From Lunularia cruciata (taxonomy: Eukaryota; Streptophyta; Marchantiopsida; Lunulariales; Lunulariaceae), in assembly GCA_948567375.1 (NCBI GenBank), contig OX419758.1, positions 30,943,001 through 31,007,000 of the forward strand: a stretch of 64,000 bases of DNA. Reading direction: 5' to 3'. Shown piece by piece: positions 1 to 10,829 of the stretch (positions are counted from its first letter, which is position 1; every line of letters begins with the position of its first letter). A program made the position numbers and the translations under genes. Under the pieces are notes generated by a model. It was not told the origin of the DNA, did not search any database, and saw nothing but the letters and a program-made list of their open reading frames with translations.

Positions 1-3000
1 ACACTTCACATTCAGATACCCCATCTTCTAATTATTGGGAATCAGATTCTGAAGAAGGAGCTTCAGGTGTGGACACAAGCATGGAAGAGGAGACTTCCAC
101 GGAGGAGGATGAATCTGAATCTGATTCAGATGTGTATCCCTTGTGTGCTATGGATTTTTCACCTAAGCCAGAGGTTTTGAAGGACCCAGATAAATCACCA
201 TTGACACTTGAGGAGGTAGAGAGAAGGTTATCTACCCTCAAGTATGGCCCAAATGTTACCAAGGAGGAGAAGGTGAGATTTGAGGAGATTTTCCGCAAGT
301 TCATCCATGTGTTTGCTTTTAGTTACAAGGATTTGAAGGAAGTCACCTTGGAGGAGCACAAGATAGAGGTGGAGTCACATGCAAGACCAATCCGCCAAAA
401 GCAACGTCGCATTAGCCCACCAATATCTTTGGTTGTGAAGGAGGAGATTGATAAGCTCAAGGAGGCTGGATTTATCTTTGAGGTGGAGAATTCAGAATGG
501 GTGTCTCCAATTGTCATTGTGAAGAAAAAGAATGGCAAGCTTCGGGTATGTGTGGATTACAAGAAGCTTAATGCTGTTACCAAGAAGGACTACTACCCAT
601 TGCCATTCATTGATGAGATCTTGGAGGAGGTTGCAGGTCATGAGAGGTACAGTTTTGGAGATGGTTATAGTGGATATAACCAAATAAAGATTGCACCAGA
701 GCATCAACAACTCACCACATTCACCACACCTTGGGGAACTTACGCTTTCAAGGTCATGCCTTTTGGGCTTTGCAATGCTCCAGCCACATTCCAACGGTTC
801 ATGAACAAGGTATTTGAACCTTTCATTGGGAAATTTGTGAGAGATTTCATTGATGACTTTTGTGTCTATGGGAGCAAGGAGGAGCACTTTGAGCACCTAA
901 TCAAAGTCTTGCAACGCTTGGATGAGGCAAATGCATCACTCAACCCAGAGAAGTGCATTTTTGGATGTGAAGAAGGTCTACTTTTGGGGCACATCATCTC
1001 CAAGGATGGAATAGCAGTTGATCCTGAGAAGGTGAGGAAAATCTCAGACCTTCCATTCCCTTCAAGCTTGACAAAGTTACGCCAATTCTTGGGAATGGTT
1101 GGGTACTATAGGAGGTTCATCTTCTCATTTTCCAACAAGGCTTATGCATTGACCATCTACATGAAGAAGGGTGTAGATTACATGGTGATTTTGGAAGACA
1201 AGGAGGCTCTCAAAGCTTTTGAGGAGCTCAAGCAATCCCTTGTTGTAGCTCCAATTCTTGCTAAACCTGATTGGAGTAAGCCTTTCATCCTCTACACTGA
1301 TGCTTCTAATGTAGCTATAGGATGCACTCTTAGTCAATTAGACCAAGATGGGCATGATCATCCAATAGCTTATGCTAGTAGGCAGATGGTTTCAGCAGAG
1401 AAGAACTACTCTGTCACAGAGAGAGAAGGGTTGGCAGTGATCTTTGGTCTCAAGAAGTTTAGACACTACTTGATTGGAGGGAAAGCCACAATTGTCACGG
1501 ATCACAAGGCTTTGAAGTACATCTTCAACAAGCCTAATGTTGAAGGGAGACTAGCAAGGTGGATGATACTCTTGTCTGAGTATGACTACACAATTGAGGA
1601 TAGGCCAGGAAAGAAACATGCAAATGCTGATTTGTTATCTAGAGCCTATGATCATGATGGAGATGAGCCAGTAGATGATTCCTTCCCGGATGAGGAGCTC
1701 ATGACAATCTCAGTCACTCAAGAGATTCCAATGGAGTACAAGGAGATTGTGGATTTTGTGACAAGAGGTAACTATCCAGAAGGGATGCATGCTAGGGAGA
1801 GGAAGGCCCTTGCAGAAAGATCTAGACCTTACACAATGGTGGAGGATATTCTTTTTCACCAAGGAGCAGATGGTCTACTTCGAAGAGCAGTGGGTAAGGA
1901 AGAGTCTATCCTACTCATAAAGGAGTTTCATGAAGGTTTAGTATGTGGAGGACACTTTGCAGGAAAGGTGACTGCTTTCAAGATTCTAGATGCAGGTTAC
2001 CATTGGAGAGGGATTTTCAAGGATTGTCTTGATTATTGCAAAACTTGTCATGTTTGTCAAGCTTTTGCTAGAAAGTCTACATCCACTCCACCACTTAGAT
2101 CAATTCCATTGCTAGGACCTTTTGAGAAGTGGGGAATTGATTTTGTAGGACCTCTCAATAGAACCCCAAGGAACAATCGGTACATTGTGGTAGTTACTGA
2201 TTACCTTACCAAGTGGGTTGAGGCTAGACCATTGAGGGACAAGAATGAAGATGAAGTGGGTAGATTTCTTTATGAACGCATTATCACTAGGTTTGGATGC
2301 CCTTTGGAGTTGGTTTCTGATAGAGGAGGAGAGTTTACAGGAAGCATTACTACAGCCATGCTACGACATTTCTCTATCACACATAGAGTAACTACATCCT
2401 ATAAGCCAAATTCCAATGGCTTGGCAGAGAGAACCAATCAGACCTTGTGCATGATGTTGGCCAAAGATGCAGAAATGGAGGGGGCTAAACATCATTGCGA
2501 CAAGAGGATTCATGCAGTTTTGTGGGAGTATAGGACAACCATGAAGACTTCCACTGGATATTCTCCATTCCAATTGGTGTATGGTATTGAGTCTACCTTA
2601 CCTATTCACTTTGATCTTCCTACCTTCCAAAGCATTCATAGGAGATTGAAGAAAGCACAAGGAAGTGATGCAGGGAAGTCAAGGAAGGATCAACTCATGG
2701 AGTTGGAAGAGGCAAGAGCAGTTGCTATGGTTCGAGTGGAGCAAGCCCAAAGGAAACAAAAGGAGAGCTATGACAAGAGGCAAGGCAAGAAGAAGGTGGA
2801 GCCTTTCAAAGAAGGTGATTGGGTAATGTTGTTTGATTCCATTCGATTCAAGAGAGTGCAAAAGAAGTTTTTGCCTAAGTACTTTGGACCTTTCATAGTA
2901 GAGAAGGTGTGGGGCTATTACACCTATGATCTCAAGGAGTTGGGAGGAAGACACTTTGATAGGATTAACCATGATAAGTTGAAGATGTACCATAGAAGGT

Positions 3001-3002
3001 AA
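1..3002 (+). CDS. Ty3/gypsy element A1 pol polyprotein, 5' truncated by window edge
   Basis: This frame has no stop from base 1 to the TAA at 3000-3002, so the gag and protease part lies upstream of the window. Numbering from the GTG codon at 69, reverse transcriptase covers about residues 100-330, with VCVDYKKLN and a catalytic box read as FIDDF (D262, D263) where most Ty3 elements have Y/F-x-DD-I. RNase H follows at about 403-525 (D411, E451, D478). The integrase zinc finger has H621, H629, C660, C663, and the core has D691, D751 and E787, the last pair 35 residues apart. A GPF/Y-like module (GPFIVEKV) lies near residue 940. No chromodomain is visible. All catalytic residues are present, so this is the best-preserved element in the window. 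The polyprotein would copy element RNA to DNA and integrate it. Confidence 0.95.
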   Translation, partial: TSHSDTPSSNYWESDSEEGASGVDTSMEEETSTEEDESESDSDVYPLCAMDFSPKPEVLKDPDKSPLTLEEVERRLSTLKYGPNVTKEEKVRFEEIFRKFIHVFAFSYKDLKEVTLEEHKIEVESHARPIRQKQRRISPPISLVVKEEIDKLKEAGFIFEVENSEWVSPIVIVKKKNGKLRVCVDYKKLNAVTKKDYYPLPFIDEILEEVAGHERYSFGDGYSGYNQIKIAPEHQQLTTFTTPWGTYAFKVMPFGLCNAPATFQRFMNKVFEPFIGKFVRDFIDDFCVYGSKEEHFEHLIKVLQRLDEANASLNPEKCIFGCEEGLLLGHIISKDGIAVDPEKVRKISDLPFPSSLTKLRQFLGMVGYYRRFIFSFSNKAYALTIYMKKGVDYMVILEDKEALKAFEELKQSLVVAPILAKPDWSKPFILYTDASNVAIGCTLSQLDQDGHDHPIAYASRQMVSAEKNYSVTEREGLAVIFGLKKFRHYLIGGKATIVTDHKALKYIFNKPNVEGRLARWMILLSEYDYTIEDRPGKKHANADLLSRAYDHDGDEPVDDSFPDEELMTISVTQEIPMEYKEIVDFVTRGNYPEGMHARERKALAERSRPYTMVEDILFHQGADGLLRRAVGKEESILLIKEFHEGLVCGGHFAGKVTAFKILDAGYHWRGIFKDCLDYCKTCHVCQAFARKSTSTPPLRSIPLLGPFEKWGIDFVGPLNRTPRNNRYIVVVTDYLTKWVEARPLRDKNEDEVGRFLYERIITRFGCPLELVSDRGGEFTGSITTAMLRHFSITHRVTTSYKPNSNGLAERTNQTLCMMLAKDAEMEGAKHHCDKRIHAVLWEYRTTMKTSTGYSPFQLVYGIESTLPIHFDLPTFQSIHRRLKKAQGSDAGKSRKDQLMELEEARAVAMVRVEQAQRKQKESYDKRQGKKKVEPFKEGDWVMLFDSIRFKRVQKKFLPKYFGPFIVEKVWGYYTYDLKELGGRHFDRINHDKLKMYHRR

Positions 3003-3036
3003 AGAGACCTTCACTTTGAGGACAAAGTGAAAACTT

Positions 3037-3050
3037 AGTCCGGGGGTAAA
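3037..3050 (+). promoter_or_regulatory. Polypurine tract of element A1
   Basis: The G-rich run CGGGGGTAAA lies immediately before the TGTAACACCC start of the 3' LTR. This is the expected place for the plus-strand primer. A2 has a slightly decayed version (AGGGGTAAA) at the same place near 9981. Confidence 0.75.
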
Positions 3051-3729
3051 TGTAACACCCATTTGTGCATGTGTGTGGTATTGTGATATTTAGCTTGGTA
3101 TTACAAGTACTTAAGAGATATTATTTATATAGAGACAAAGGATGGTTCTATATTAGTCATGGTTAGCTAAAGTTAGTCATAGCTAAGATAGATGGGACCT
3201 TACTTTAGAGGAAGTAGAAAAGATGAGCACCACTATTTTGGATTTTAGTGTGTTGACTTGGTATTATTCCTAGGTGTTTGGCTTTGGGGAAAGAGTTGAG
3301 AACTCTTGGGCCCGCAAGCCTTTTTGTTTTGGATTCTTCTTTAGTCCAAGGATAGCCCATGTGAAGGAATCCTTGCTTTAGTGGTTGGGTCAAGATAAGG
3401 GGAATATGCCCATGTGAATGGATATTCCTTTCTACTTTTTGACTTTACTTGACTTTTAGTCTAGTAACTTGAGTTACTACGGTAAATAGTAACTTTGGTA
3501 CGTAACTATTTCACAAGTATATAAACAAGGGGTGAGGAGGTACTCATCATCCTTTCATTTGCAACTATCTCTCTCTCATTGAGTTCTCTAGTGAGCAATG
3601 TCTTGAGTCTTGGAGTGTTAGCCTTGGAGGAGTATGATGGAGTTGGGGTTCCTTGCCTTCTTAGTCCATGGTGCGCTACCATAATAGCCATCAGAGGTTC
3701 ATCCTGAGTGAGAGACAGGCCGGCTCACA
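3051..3729 (+). repeat. Element A1 3' LTR (679 bp)
   Basis: It starts TGTAACACCC and ends GGCTCACA, giving TG...CA ends. It aligns along its whole length with 9990-10682, 11260-11951 and, reversed, 38278-38970. A TATA box (TATATAA) lies at 3519-3525, about 210 bp before the LTR end. The DNA just after it matches the family B leader (compare 48308 onward), so A1 sits inside a family B sequence. Confidence 0.9.
3519..3525 (+). promoter_or_regulatory. TATA box in A-family LTR
   Basis: TATATAAAC is conserved in the LTR of A2 (about 10472) and approximately in the solo LTR near 11743. Transcription would begin about 30 bp downstream, in the R region. Confidence 0.6.
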
Positions 3730-5192
3730 GTACTGCAGGGCTAACTCCTCTAGAATCTCCAAAGAACTCCGTCGTGACAAAGTAACTACAACAACAAACC
3801 CAAACCACCAACTGCAACCGCAAGTTGCAACTGCAAGTGCCCCACCAAGTGCCAACACCACCACGTGCCAACACCAACTAAGCACCACCCACTAATGTAA
3901 CTCTAACCGAGATAACTACACTTTAGTAAAGGGCAAACTGTAACCTGCCATCATAACACGCACTCTCACGATGTGCAGGTCATCACTTCCTGCCTCACCG
4001 GAGAGAAACAAAGGTAGTCTGATTGGTCATCACTCCAGCCTCACCACCGAGAGCACACTAGAGCACCAACGCTCAAAAGTCAGGGCACCTCACACAAATG
4101 TGGTGCACAAACAAGAAGCATAGAATGGAGTGGATCCAATCACAAGAAATCTAAACAAAAACCCTACATCTCATAACACAACATGAGATTGACTCTACCA
4201 CCATTTGGCATTTGACATAAGAGAAGTTTGTATCTATAAGAGATACTATCTAAACTAGCTAGCCTTACGCCAGCAAGCTGGCTTGCTGGCTCTTCTACGC
4301 CTTTGTAGCCTCTCATAGCCCATAGCCCTATGCCTCGAAACCTCTAAATGCCCAAATGAGGCCTTTCTTCTTGCCACTTCGAACCTCCTCCAAAATTGGT
4401 GAAACTTCTCCAAATCTGTGAAAGTCCTCCAAACTAGCAAAACTCCTCCAAACCTTCAATTTGACTTTCTGAGCCCAACTCGTAGCAAATTGGTCATGTC
4501 TTCACCTCTTGAGCTCAAAATCACAACCACTGCTCAAAATTTGCTCCTTCTTTGCTCAAAATTTGGCCAGCGCTTCCGCACACCGTCTACCTTATTGCCA
4601 AATCTGCATCAATCAATTGAGCTTCTGCACACTAGGGAAACACTAAACTTGAATCAAGCTACCAATGATCCACCGAGCTTGGAGATACCACCAACACTCA
4701 AAGTTCCTACACCTGATTTCCCCTTGACTTCACTTCTCTGATGTAATCAGATTGCTTACCACTCTCAACTCAACTCAACTCAAATCAGTACTTGATCTGT
4801 CACTCTATAAATTGCCAACAACTGGGCACTAATTATAGTCAAGCCACACCCACTCAAGCATAGAGAATTCAGGTGATGCTCACTGGCCTCTATCTACCAT
4901 AGCCAGGAACTCAAAGGCTCAACATCAGAGAAGTGAGCTCTCTGGAGCTCACTTCAAAACTTTACCCCTTAGACTTGAGCTAGCTCTGAAACCCTAACGG
5001 TCCCGCTGACGGCACACTCGACGGTGCAAATGGTGCAAAGTGATGGTAGGCCCCACTATGAAGTCAGTACCCCAAACATGAAATCTAACCGTCAGAAAGT
5101 AGTCTTTGAGAAACTGCTAAAATAACTCTAACTACTATGACTGGAACTCTAGTGTCCAAGCATCTAGATGTGGCACTACAAATGGCATGACA
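3730..5192 (-). mobile_element. Family B leader/LTR-like fragment B-a
   Basis: This stretch aligns with the 5' end of the minus-strand B elements at 14400-16153 and at 48308-48896 plus 56463-57747. It ends at 5192 in GGCATGACA, the same terminus seen at 16153 and 57747, and directly abuts gag of element A2, so it is inserted in A2. It has lost about 200 bp relative to the other copies near 4250. No coding region is recognised. Whether it was a solo LTR or part of a full element cannot be told, because its left side is cut by A1 and lies off the window. Confidence 0.7.
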
Positions 5193-6181
5193 ACTTCCAA
5201 TTTTCTTTGGCAAGGATGGAGAAGATGTGGATGCCTTTGTGAGAGACTTCAAGAGAGCTTGCATAGGAAACAATGAGAGGAGGAAGAATGAGTGGGTCTC
5301 ATTATTACCAGATTTCTTTGAGGATGCAACACTTACATGGTATGAGTCAGAATACCAAAAGAGAGAGAGAGGAGAGATGGGAAAGAAAAGTATTGGGAGA
5401 GTTTAACTTCAGCACTCATTAAGAACTTTATTCCAGATGAGAGTTATGAGAGATTAATGAGTGAGGTTACCTTTCTCAAACAAGGAGATGGAGAGAAAGT
5501 GAGAGTCTATGTGGAAAGAATGAAAAAGTTAAGATTTTGCATAGTGTTGAGGAAGGGTGGGGATGATGTGGAGACTACTATGATTGGCATAGGGGCCATG
5601 CTCACAAAGAATTTTGTGGGAGTATTGAGACCACAAATTAGAAGCAAGGAGAGATATGAAAAACCTTCTTCCAAGGTTGAGGCTATTAAGCTTGCAATTC
5701 ATATGGAGAAGACTTTGGAAGGAGATGAGAGTGATTTGGTGGTGAAGGAGGTTGTGCATTCTCCTCAAGGTTACAAGTTTGGTGGAACTTCTAAAAGTTT
5801 GGTGGCAAGGGTTGCACCACAAGTAGGAGTTCCTCCAATTCTTGCACCTCTACCAAAGGATCCACTTCAAACCATCACAAAACAACTTGCAGATCTCAAG
5901 ATCAATGTGGTGCAATTATGGGAGAAGAGAGAGGTGGATCAAAATGTGAGGAGAGGACCTAGGAGCTATGGAAGTTATCCATATAGAGGATGTCAACCAA
6001 CCAACCTACCAAAAATTTCAATGAGAGAAATTGTTTTGGTTGTGGAAGAAGAGGCCATATCCAAAAGAATTGCCTAAATTCCACTTACCATGGAAGAAGG
6101 AGTTATAAAAGAGCCAATAGAGGGAAAGAGAGAGGTAGTGAATCCCAAATGGCTTCTAATCCAAAAAAGGTAAGGAGATAG
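5193..6181 (+). pseudogene. Element A2 gag, decayed
   Basis: Gag-like coding begins abruptly at the B-a junction with a segment reading LPIFFGKDGEDVDAFVRDFK, typical of the Ty3/gypsy gag start region (aa level). The main open stretch runs 5457-6077. A CCHC zinc knuckle with C-x2-C-x4-H-x4-C spacing (NCFGCGRRGHIQKNC) is encoded at 6032-6073 in a different frame, so at least one indel separates the two. The gene cannot make a complete Gag. Confidence 0.85.
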
Positions 6182-6589
6182 CATCTATAGATATGATTGA
6201 GAGCAAGTATGAGAAGGGATAGTGCTCAAACTCCAAGAGTCTTAATTTGAGCTTTTGGCACAAGTGAAGAAGAGAGCTCATTTTGCAGAGGATATGCACT
6301 CTTCTCAAGGATTTACTCCTAGTCAAGATACTCTTATGCCTACTAGGAGCACTTGCATAAGCACTTCAACACCATCAACAACAAAGACTCCAAGGAAGAA
6401 GTTGGGGATGGAGGACTTCTTGATCTCAAAGCAATAATGGAACTACAATGTCTTGGAAGATGTTGGTAGTCACAAGGATAACATCATAGTGGGCCAATCG
6501 ATTGCTTTGAATCCTACTTTGAGAAAGGAGCTTAGAGGTGGTTTGAGTTCTACAAGGAGCAAGAGGAGGAAGAAGGAAAAAGTTCCAGT

Positions 6590-6960
6590 ATCAATGGGGG
6601 TGATGGATGCCAAAATAGCACCATGGAGGCTTGTGAATATGCCTCCAAGATTGATGTGAGAATAAATGGTCACAACATCAAGGATGCATTGGTTGATGGA
6701 GGATCAGCAGTCTATGCCATGTCAGAAAGGTTGATGAAGAAGTTGGGTTTGATACCCTCAAGAATTTCAACATTTGTGGTAAGCATGGCAAACAACCAAC
6801 AAGTTTGACATGTAGGGGTGATGGATAAAGTGGTAGTTTCAATTATGGGAGCTCAAAATCTCATGACTTTCCACGTCTTGAAGGATTCAAGCTACGACTT
6901 ACTTCTTGGGAGGCCATGGTTGAGAGAAGCATGAACAACTGATTGATGGCACAAATGGTA
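6590..6960 (+). pseudogene. Element A2 retropepsin-like protease, decayed
   Basis: The frame from 6623 contains ALVDGGSAVYAMS, a retropepsin active-site loop of the D-G/S-G type, followed by a stop at about 6807. The sequence continues past the stop with LLLGRPWL-like coding near 6900, the usual C-terminal end of a Ty3 protease. The protease would process the polyprotein in capsids. The stop makes this copy non-functional. Confidence 0.7.
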
Positions 6961-7019
6961 CTTAAGGATTGGGTTATCAAACCATAGAGTCACGGTTTGT
7001 ATGACTAACACCACCAACA

Positions 7020-9941
7020 CTTCACATTTTGATACACCATCTTCTGATTATTGAGAATCAGATTCTAAAGAAGAAGCTTCAAGTGTGGACATGCTATGGA
7101 TTCAGGCTATGGATTTTGCACCTAAGCCAAAGGTTTTGAAGGACCCAAATAAATCACTATTGACATTTGAGAAGGTAGAGAAACCCTCAAGTATGGCCTA
7201 AATGTTACCAAGGAGGAGAAGGTGAGATTCAAGGAGATTTTTTGCAAGTTTATCCATGTGTTTGCTTTCAATTACAAGGATTTGAAGGAAGTCTCCTTAG
7301 AGGAGCACAAGATAGAGGTGGAATTACATGCAAGATCAATCCGCCAAAAGCAACATCACATTAGCCCACCAATATCTTTGGTTGTGAAAGACGAGATTGA
7401 TCAACTCAAGGAGGCTAGATTTATCTTTGAGGTGGAGAATTCAGAATGTGTGTCTCCAATTGTCATTGTGAAGAAAAAAGAATGGCAAGCTTTGAGTATG
7501 TGTGGATTACAAGAAGCTCAATGTTGTTACCAAGAAAGGCTACTACCCATTACCATTCATTGATGAGATCTTGGAGGAGGTTGCAAGTCATGAGAAGTAA
7601 AGTTTTGGAGATGGTTATAGTGGATATAACCAAATCAAGATTGTACTAGAGCATTAACAACTCATCACATTCACCACACCTTGGGAAACTTATGCTTTCA
7701 ACGTCATGACTTTTGGGCTTTGCAATGCTCCAACCACATTCCAATGGTTCATGAACAAGGTATTTGAACCTTTCATTGGGAAATTATGAGAGACTTCATT
7801 GATGACTTTTGTGTCTATGGGAGCAAGGAGAAGCACTTTGAGCACCTAATCAAGGTTTTGCAATGCTTGGATGAGGAAAATGCATCACTCAACCCAGAGA
7901 AGTGCATTTTTGGATGTGAAAAAGGTCTACTTTTGGGGCACATCATCTCCAAGGATGGAATAGCAGTTGATCTTGAGAAGGTGAGGAAAATCTCAGACCT
8001 TCCATTCCTTTCAAGCTTGACAAAGTTACGCCAATTCTTGGGGATGGTTGGGTACTATAAGAGGTTTGTCTTCTCATTTTCCAACAAGGCTTATGCATTG
8101 AACATCTACATGAAGAAGGGTGTAGATAATATGGTGATTTTAGAAGACAAGGAAGCTCTCAAAGCTTTTGAGGAGCTCAAGCAATCCCTTGTTATAGTTC
8201 CAATTCTTGCTAAACCTGATTGGAGTAAGCCTTTCATCCTCTACATTGATGCTTCTAATGTAACTATAGAATGCACTCTTAGTCAATTAGACCAAGATGG
8301 GTATGATCATCCAATAGCTTATGCTAGTAGGCAGATGGTCTCAGCAAAGAAGAACTACTCTATCACAAAGAGAGAAGGGTTGGCAATGATCTTTGGTCTC
8401 AAGAAGTTTAGACACTTCTTGATTGGAAGGGAAGCCACTATTGTCAGTGATCACAAGGCTTTGAAGTACACCTTCAACAAGCCTAATGTGGAAGGGAGAC
8501 TAGCAAGATGGATGATACTCTTGTCTGAGTATGACCACACCATTGAGGATAGGCCAAGGAAGAAACATGCAAATGCAGATTTGTTATCTAGGGCCTATGA
8601 TCTTGATGGAGATGAACTAGTGGATGGTTCTTTTCTAGATGAGGAGCTCATGACAATCTCAATCACTCAAGAGGTTCCAATGGAGTACAAGGAGATTGTG
8701 GATTTTGTGACAAGAGGTAACTATCCAAAGGAATGTATGCTAGGGAGAGGAAGGCCCTTGCAGCAAAATCTAGACCTTACAAAATAGTGGAGGATATTCT
8801 TTTTCACCAACGAGCAGATGGTCTACTTCAAAGAGCAGTGGGTAAGGAAGAGTCTATCCTACTCACAAAGGAGTTTCATAAAGGTCTAGTATGTGGAGAA
8901 CACTTTGCAGGATAGGTGATTGCTTTCAAGATTCTAGATGCAGGTTACCATTGGAGAAGGATTTTCAAGGATTGTCTTGATTATTGCAAAAATTGACATG
9001 TTTGTCAAGCTTTTGCTAGAAAGTCTACATCCACTCCACCACTTAGATCAATGCCATTGCTAGGACCTTTTGGGAAGTGGGGAATTGATTTTGTAGGTCC
9101 TCTCAATAGAACTATGAGGAACAATCAGTATAAAGTGGTAATTATTGATTACCTTACCAAGTGGGTTGAGGCTAGACCATTGAGGGACAAGAATGAAGAT
9201 GAAATTGGTAGATTTCTTTATGGATGCATTATCACTAGGTTTGGATGCCCTTTGGAGTTGGTTTCTGATAGATTTACAAGAAGCATCACTACAGCCATGC
9301 TATGACATTTCTCAATCACACATAGAGTAACTACATCCTATAAGCCAAATTCCAATGGCTTGGTAGGGAGAACCAATCAGACCTTGTGCATGATGTTGGA
9401 CAAAGATGCAGAAATGGAAGGGGCTAAACATCATTAGTACAAGAGGATTCATGTGGTTTTGTGGGACTATAAGACAACCATGAAGACTTCCATAAGATAT
9501 TCTCCATTTCCATTGGTATATGGTTTTGAGTCTACCTTACCTATTCACTTCAATCTTCCTACCTTCCAAAGCATTCATAAGAGATTGAAGAAAGCACAAG
9601 GAGGTGATATAGAGAAGTCAAGGAAGGAACAACTCATGGGGGTGGAAGAGGCAAGAGCAGTTACTATGGCTCGAGTGGAGCAAGTCCAAAGGAAACAAAA
9701 GGAGAAATATGACCAGATGCAAGGCAAGAAGAAAGTGGAGCCTTTCAAAGCAGGTGATTGGGTGATATTGTTTGATTCTATTCGATTCAAGAGAGTACAA
9801 AAGAAGTTTTTTCCTACGTACTTTGGACCTTTCATAGTGGAGAAGGTGTAGGGCAATTACACTTATGATCTCAAGGACTTGGGAGGAAGATACTTTCATA
9901 AGATTAACCATGATAAGTTGAAGATGTATCTTAGGAGGTAG
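7020..9941 (+). pseudogene. Element A2 pol (RT, RNase H, integrase), decayed
   Basis: It is collinear with the intact A1 frame but broken by many stops and indels. Reverse transcriptase lies in pieces at about 7222-8050, with the FIDDF box near 7795-7812. RNase H lies within the long open piece 7786-8787. Integrase pieces occur at 8733-8915 and 9051-9305, and the C-terminal module at 9453-9851. The integrase loop before the second catalytic Asp has lost several residues (about 9265). Many differences from A1 are G-to-A or C-to-T. Confidence 0.9.
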
Positions 9942-9989
9942 AGAGACCTTCACTTTGAGGACAAAGTGAAAACTTAGTCTAGGGGTAAA

Positions 9990-10682
9990 TGTAATACCCA
10001 TTTGTGCATGTGTGTGGTATTATGATACTTAGCTTGGTATTACAAGTACTTGAGAGATATTATTTATATAGAGATAAAGGATGGTTCTACATTAGTCATG
10101 ATTGACTAAAGTTAGTCATAGCTAAGATAGAGGGGACCTTACTTTAGAGGAAGTAAAAATATGAGCACCACTATTTTGGATTCTAATGTGTTGACTTGGT
10201 ATTATTTCTAGGTGTTTGGCTTTGAGGAAATAGTTGAGAACTCTTGGGCCCGCAAGCCTTTTTGTTTTGGATTCTTCTATAGTCCAAGGATAGTCCATGT
10301 GAAGGAATCCTTGACTTAGTGGTTGGGTCAAGATAAGATCACATGCTTAGTGGAATATGCCCATGTGGATGGATATTCTTTTATACCTTTTTGAATTTAC
10401 TTGACTTTTAGCCTAGTAACTTGAGTTACTCCAATAGTTAGTAACTTTGGTGTGCATAACTATTTCACAAGTATATAAACAAGGGGTGAGGAATTACTCA
10501 TAATCCTTTCATTTGTAACTATCTCTCTCTTACTGAGTTCTCTAGTGAGCAATGTCTTGAGTATTGGAGTGTTAGCCTTGGAGGATTATGATGGAGTTGG
10601 GGTTCTTTGCCTTCTTAGTCCATAGTGTGCTACCATAATAGCCATTAGAGGTTGATCTTGAGTGAAAGATAGGCGGGCTACA
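9990..10682 (+). repeat. Element A2 3' LTR (693 bp)
   Basis: It starts TGTAATACCC just after a decayed polypurine tract and ends GGGCTACA. It aligns with the A1 LTR along its whole length. The following base pairs continue the B-b element (compare 44338 onward), so A2 is inserted within B-b. Its 5' LTR lies to the left of the window. Confidence 0.9.
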
Positions 10683-10829
10683 GACCACTCTCCCTAGTAG
10701 CCATTGGATGTGTCACACTAATACCCTATCCACTTGGTCCATTGCCCCCAACATATGCCTGAATTGTCTCAATAGGCACAAAGCTCACAAGTGTCCAAGT
10801 GTTGATGCCTATCAAGCGCATCCTATGCT

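Noticed and set aside
32-304. Antisense open frame within A1 pol
   Set aside because: It is a shadow of the sense pol frame with low-complexity Ser-rich translation.
5139-5192. Apparent gag start (ATG at 5139) reading through the B-a end into A2 gag
   Set aside because: The other copies of this terminal block end at the same ATGACA and are followed by unrelated DNA, so the open frame across the junction is most likely coincidental; it also contains a TGA.
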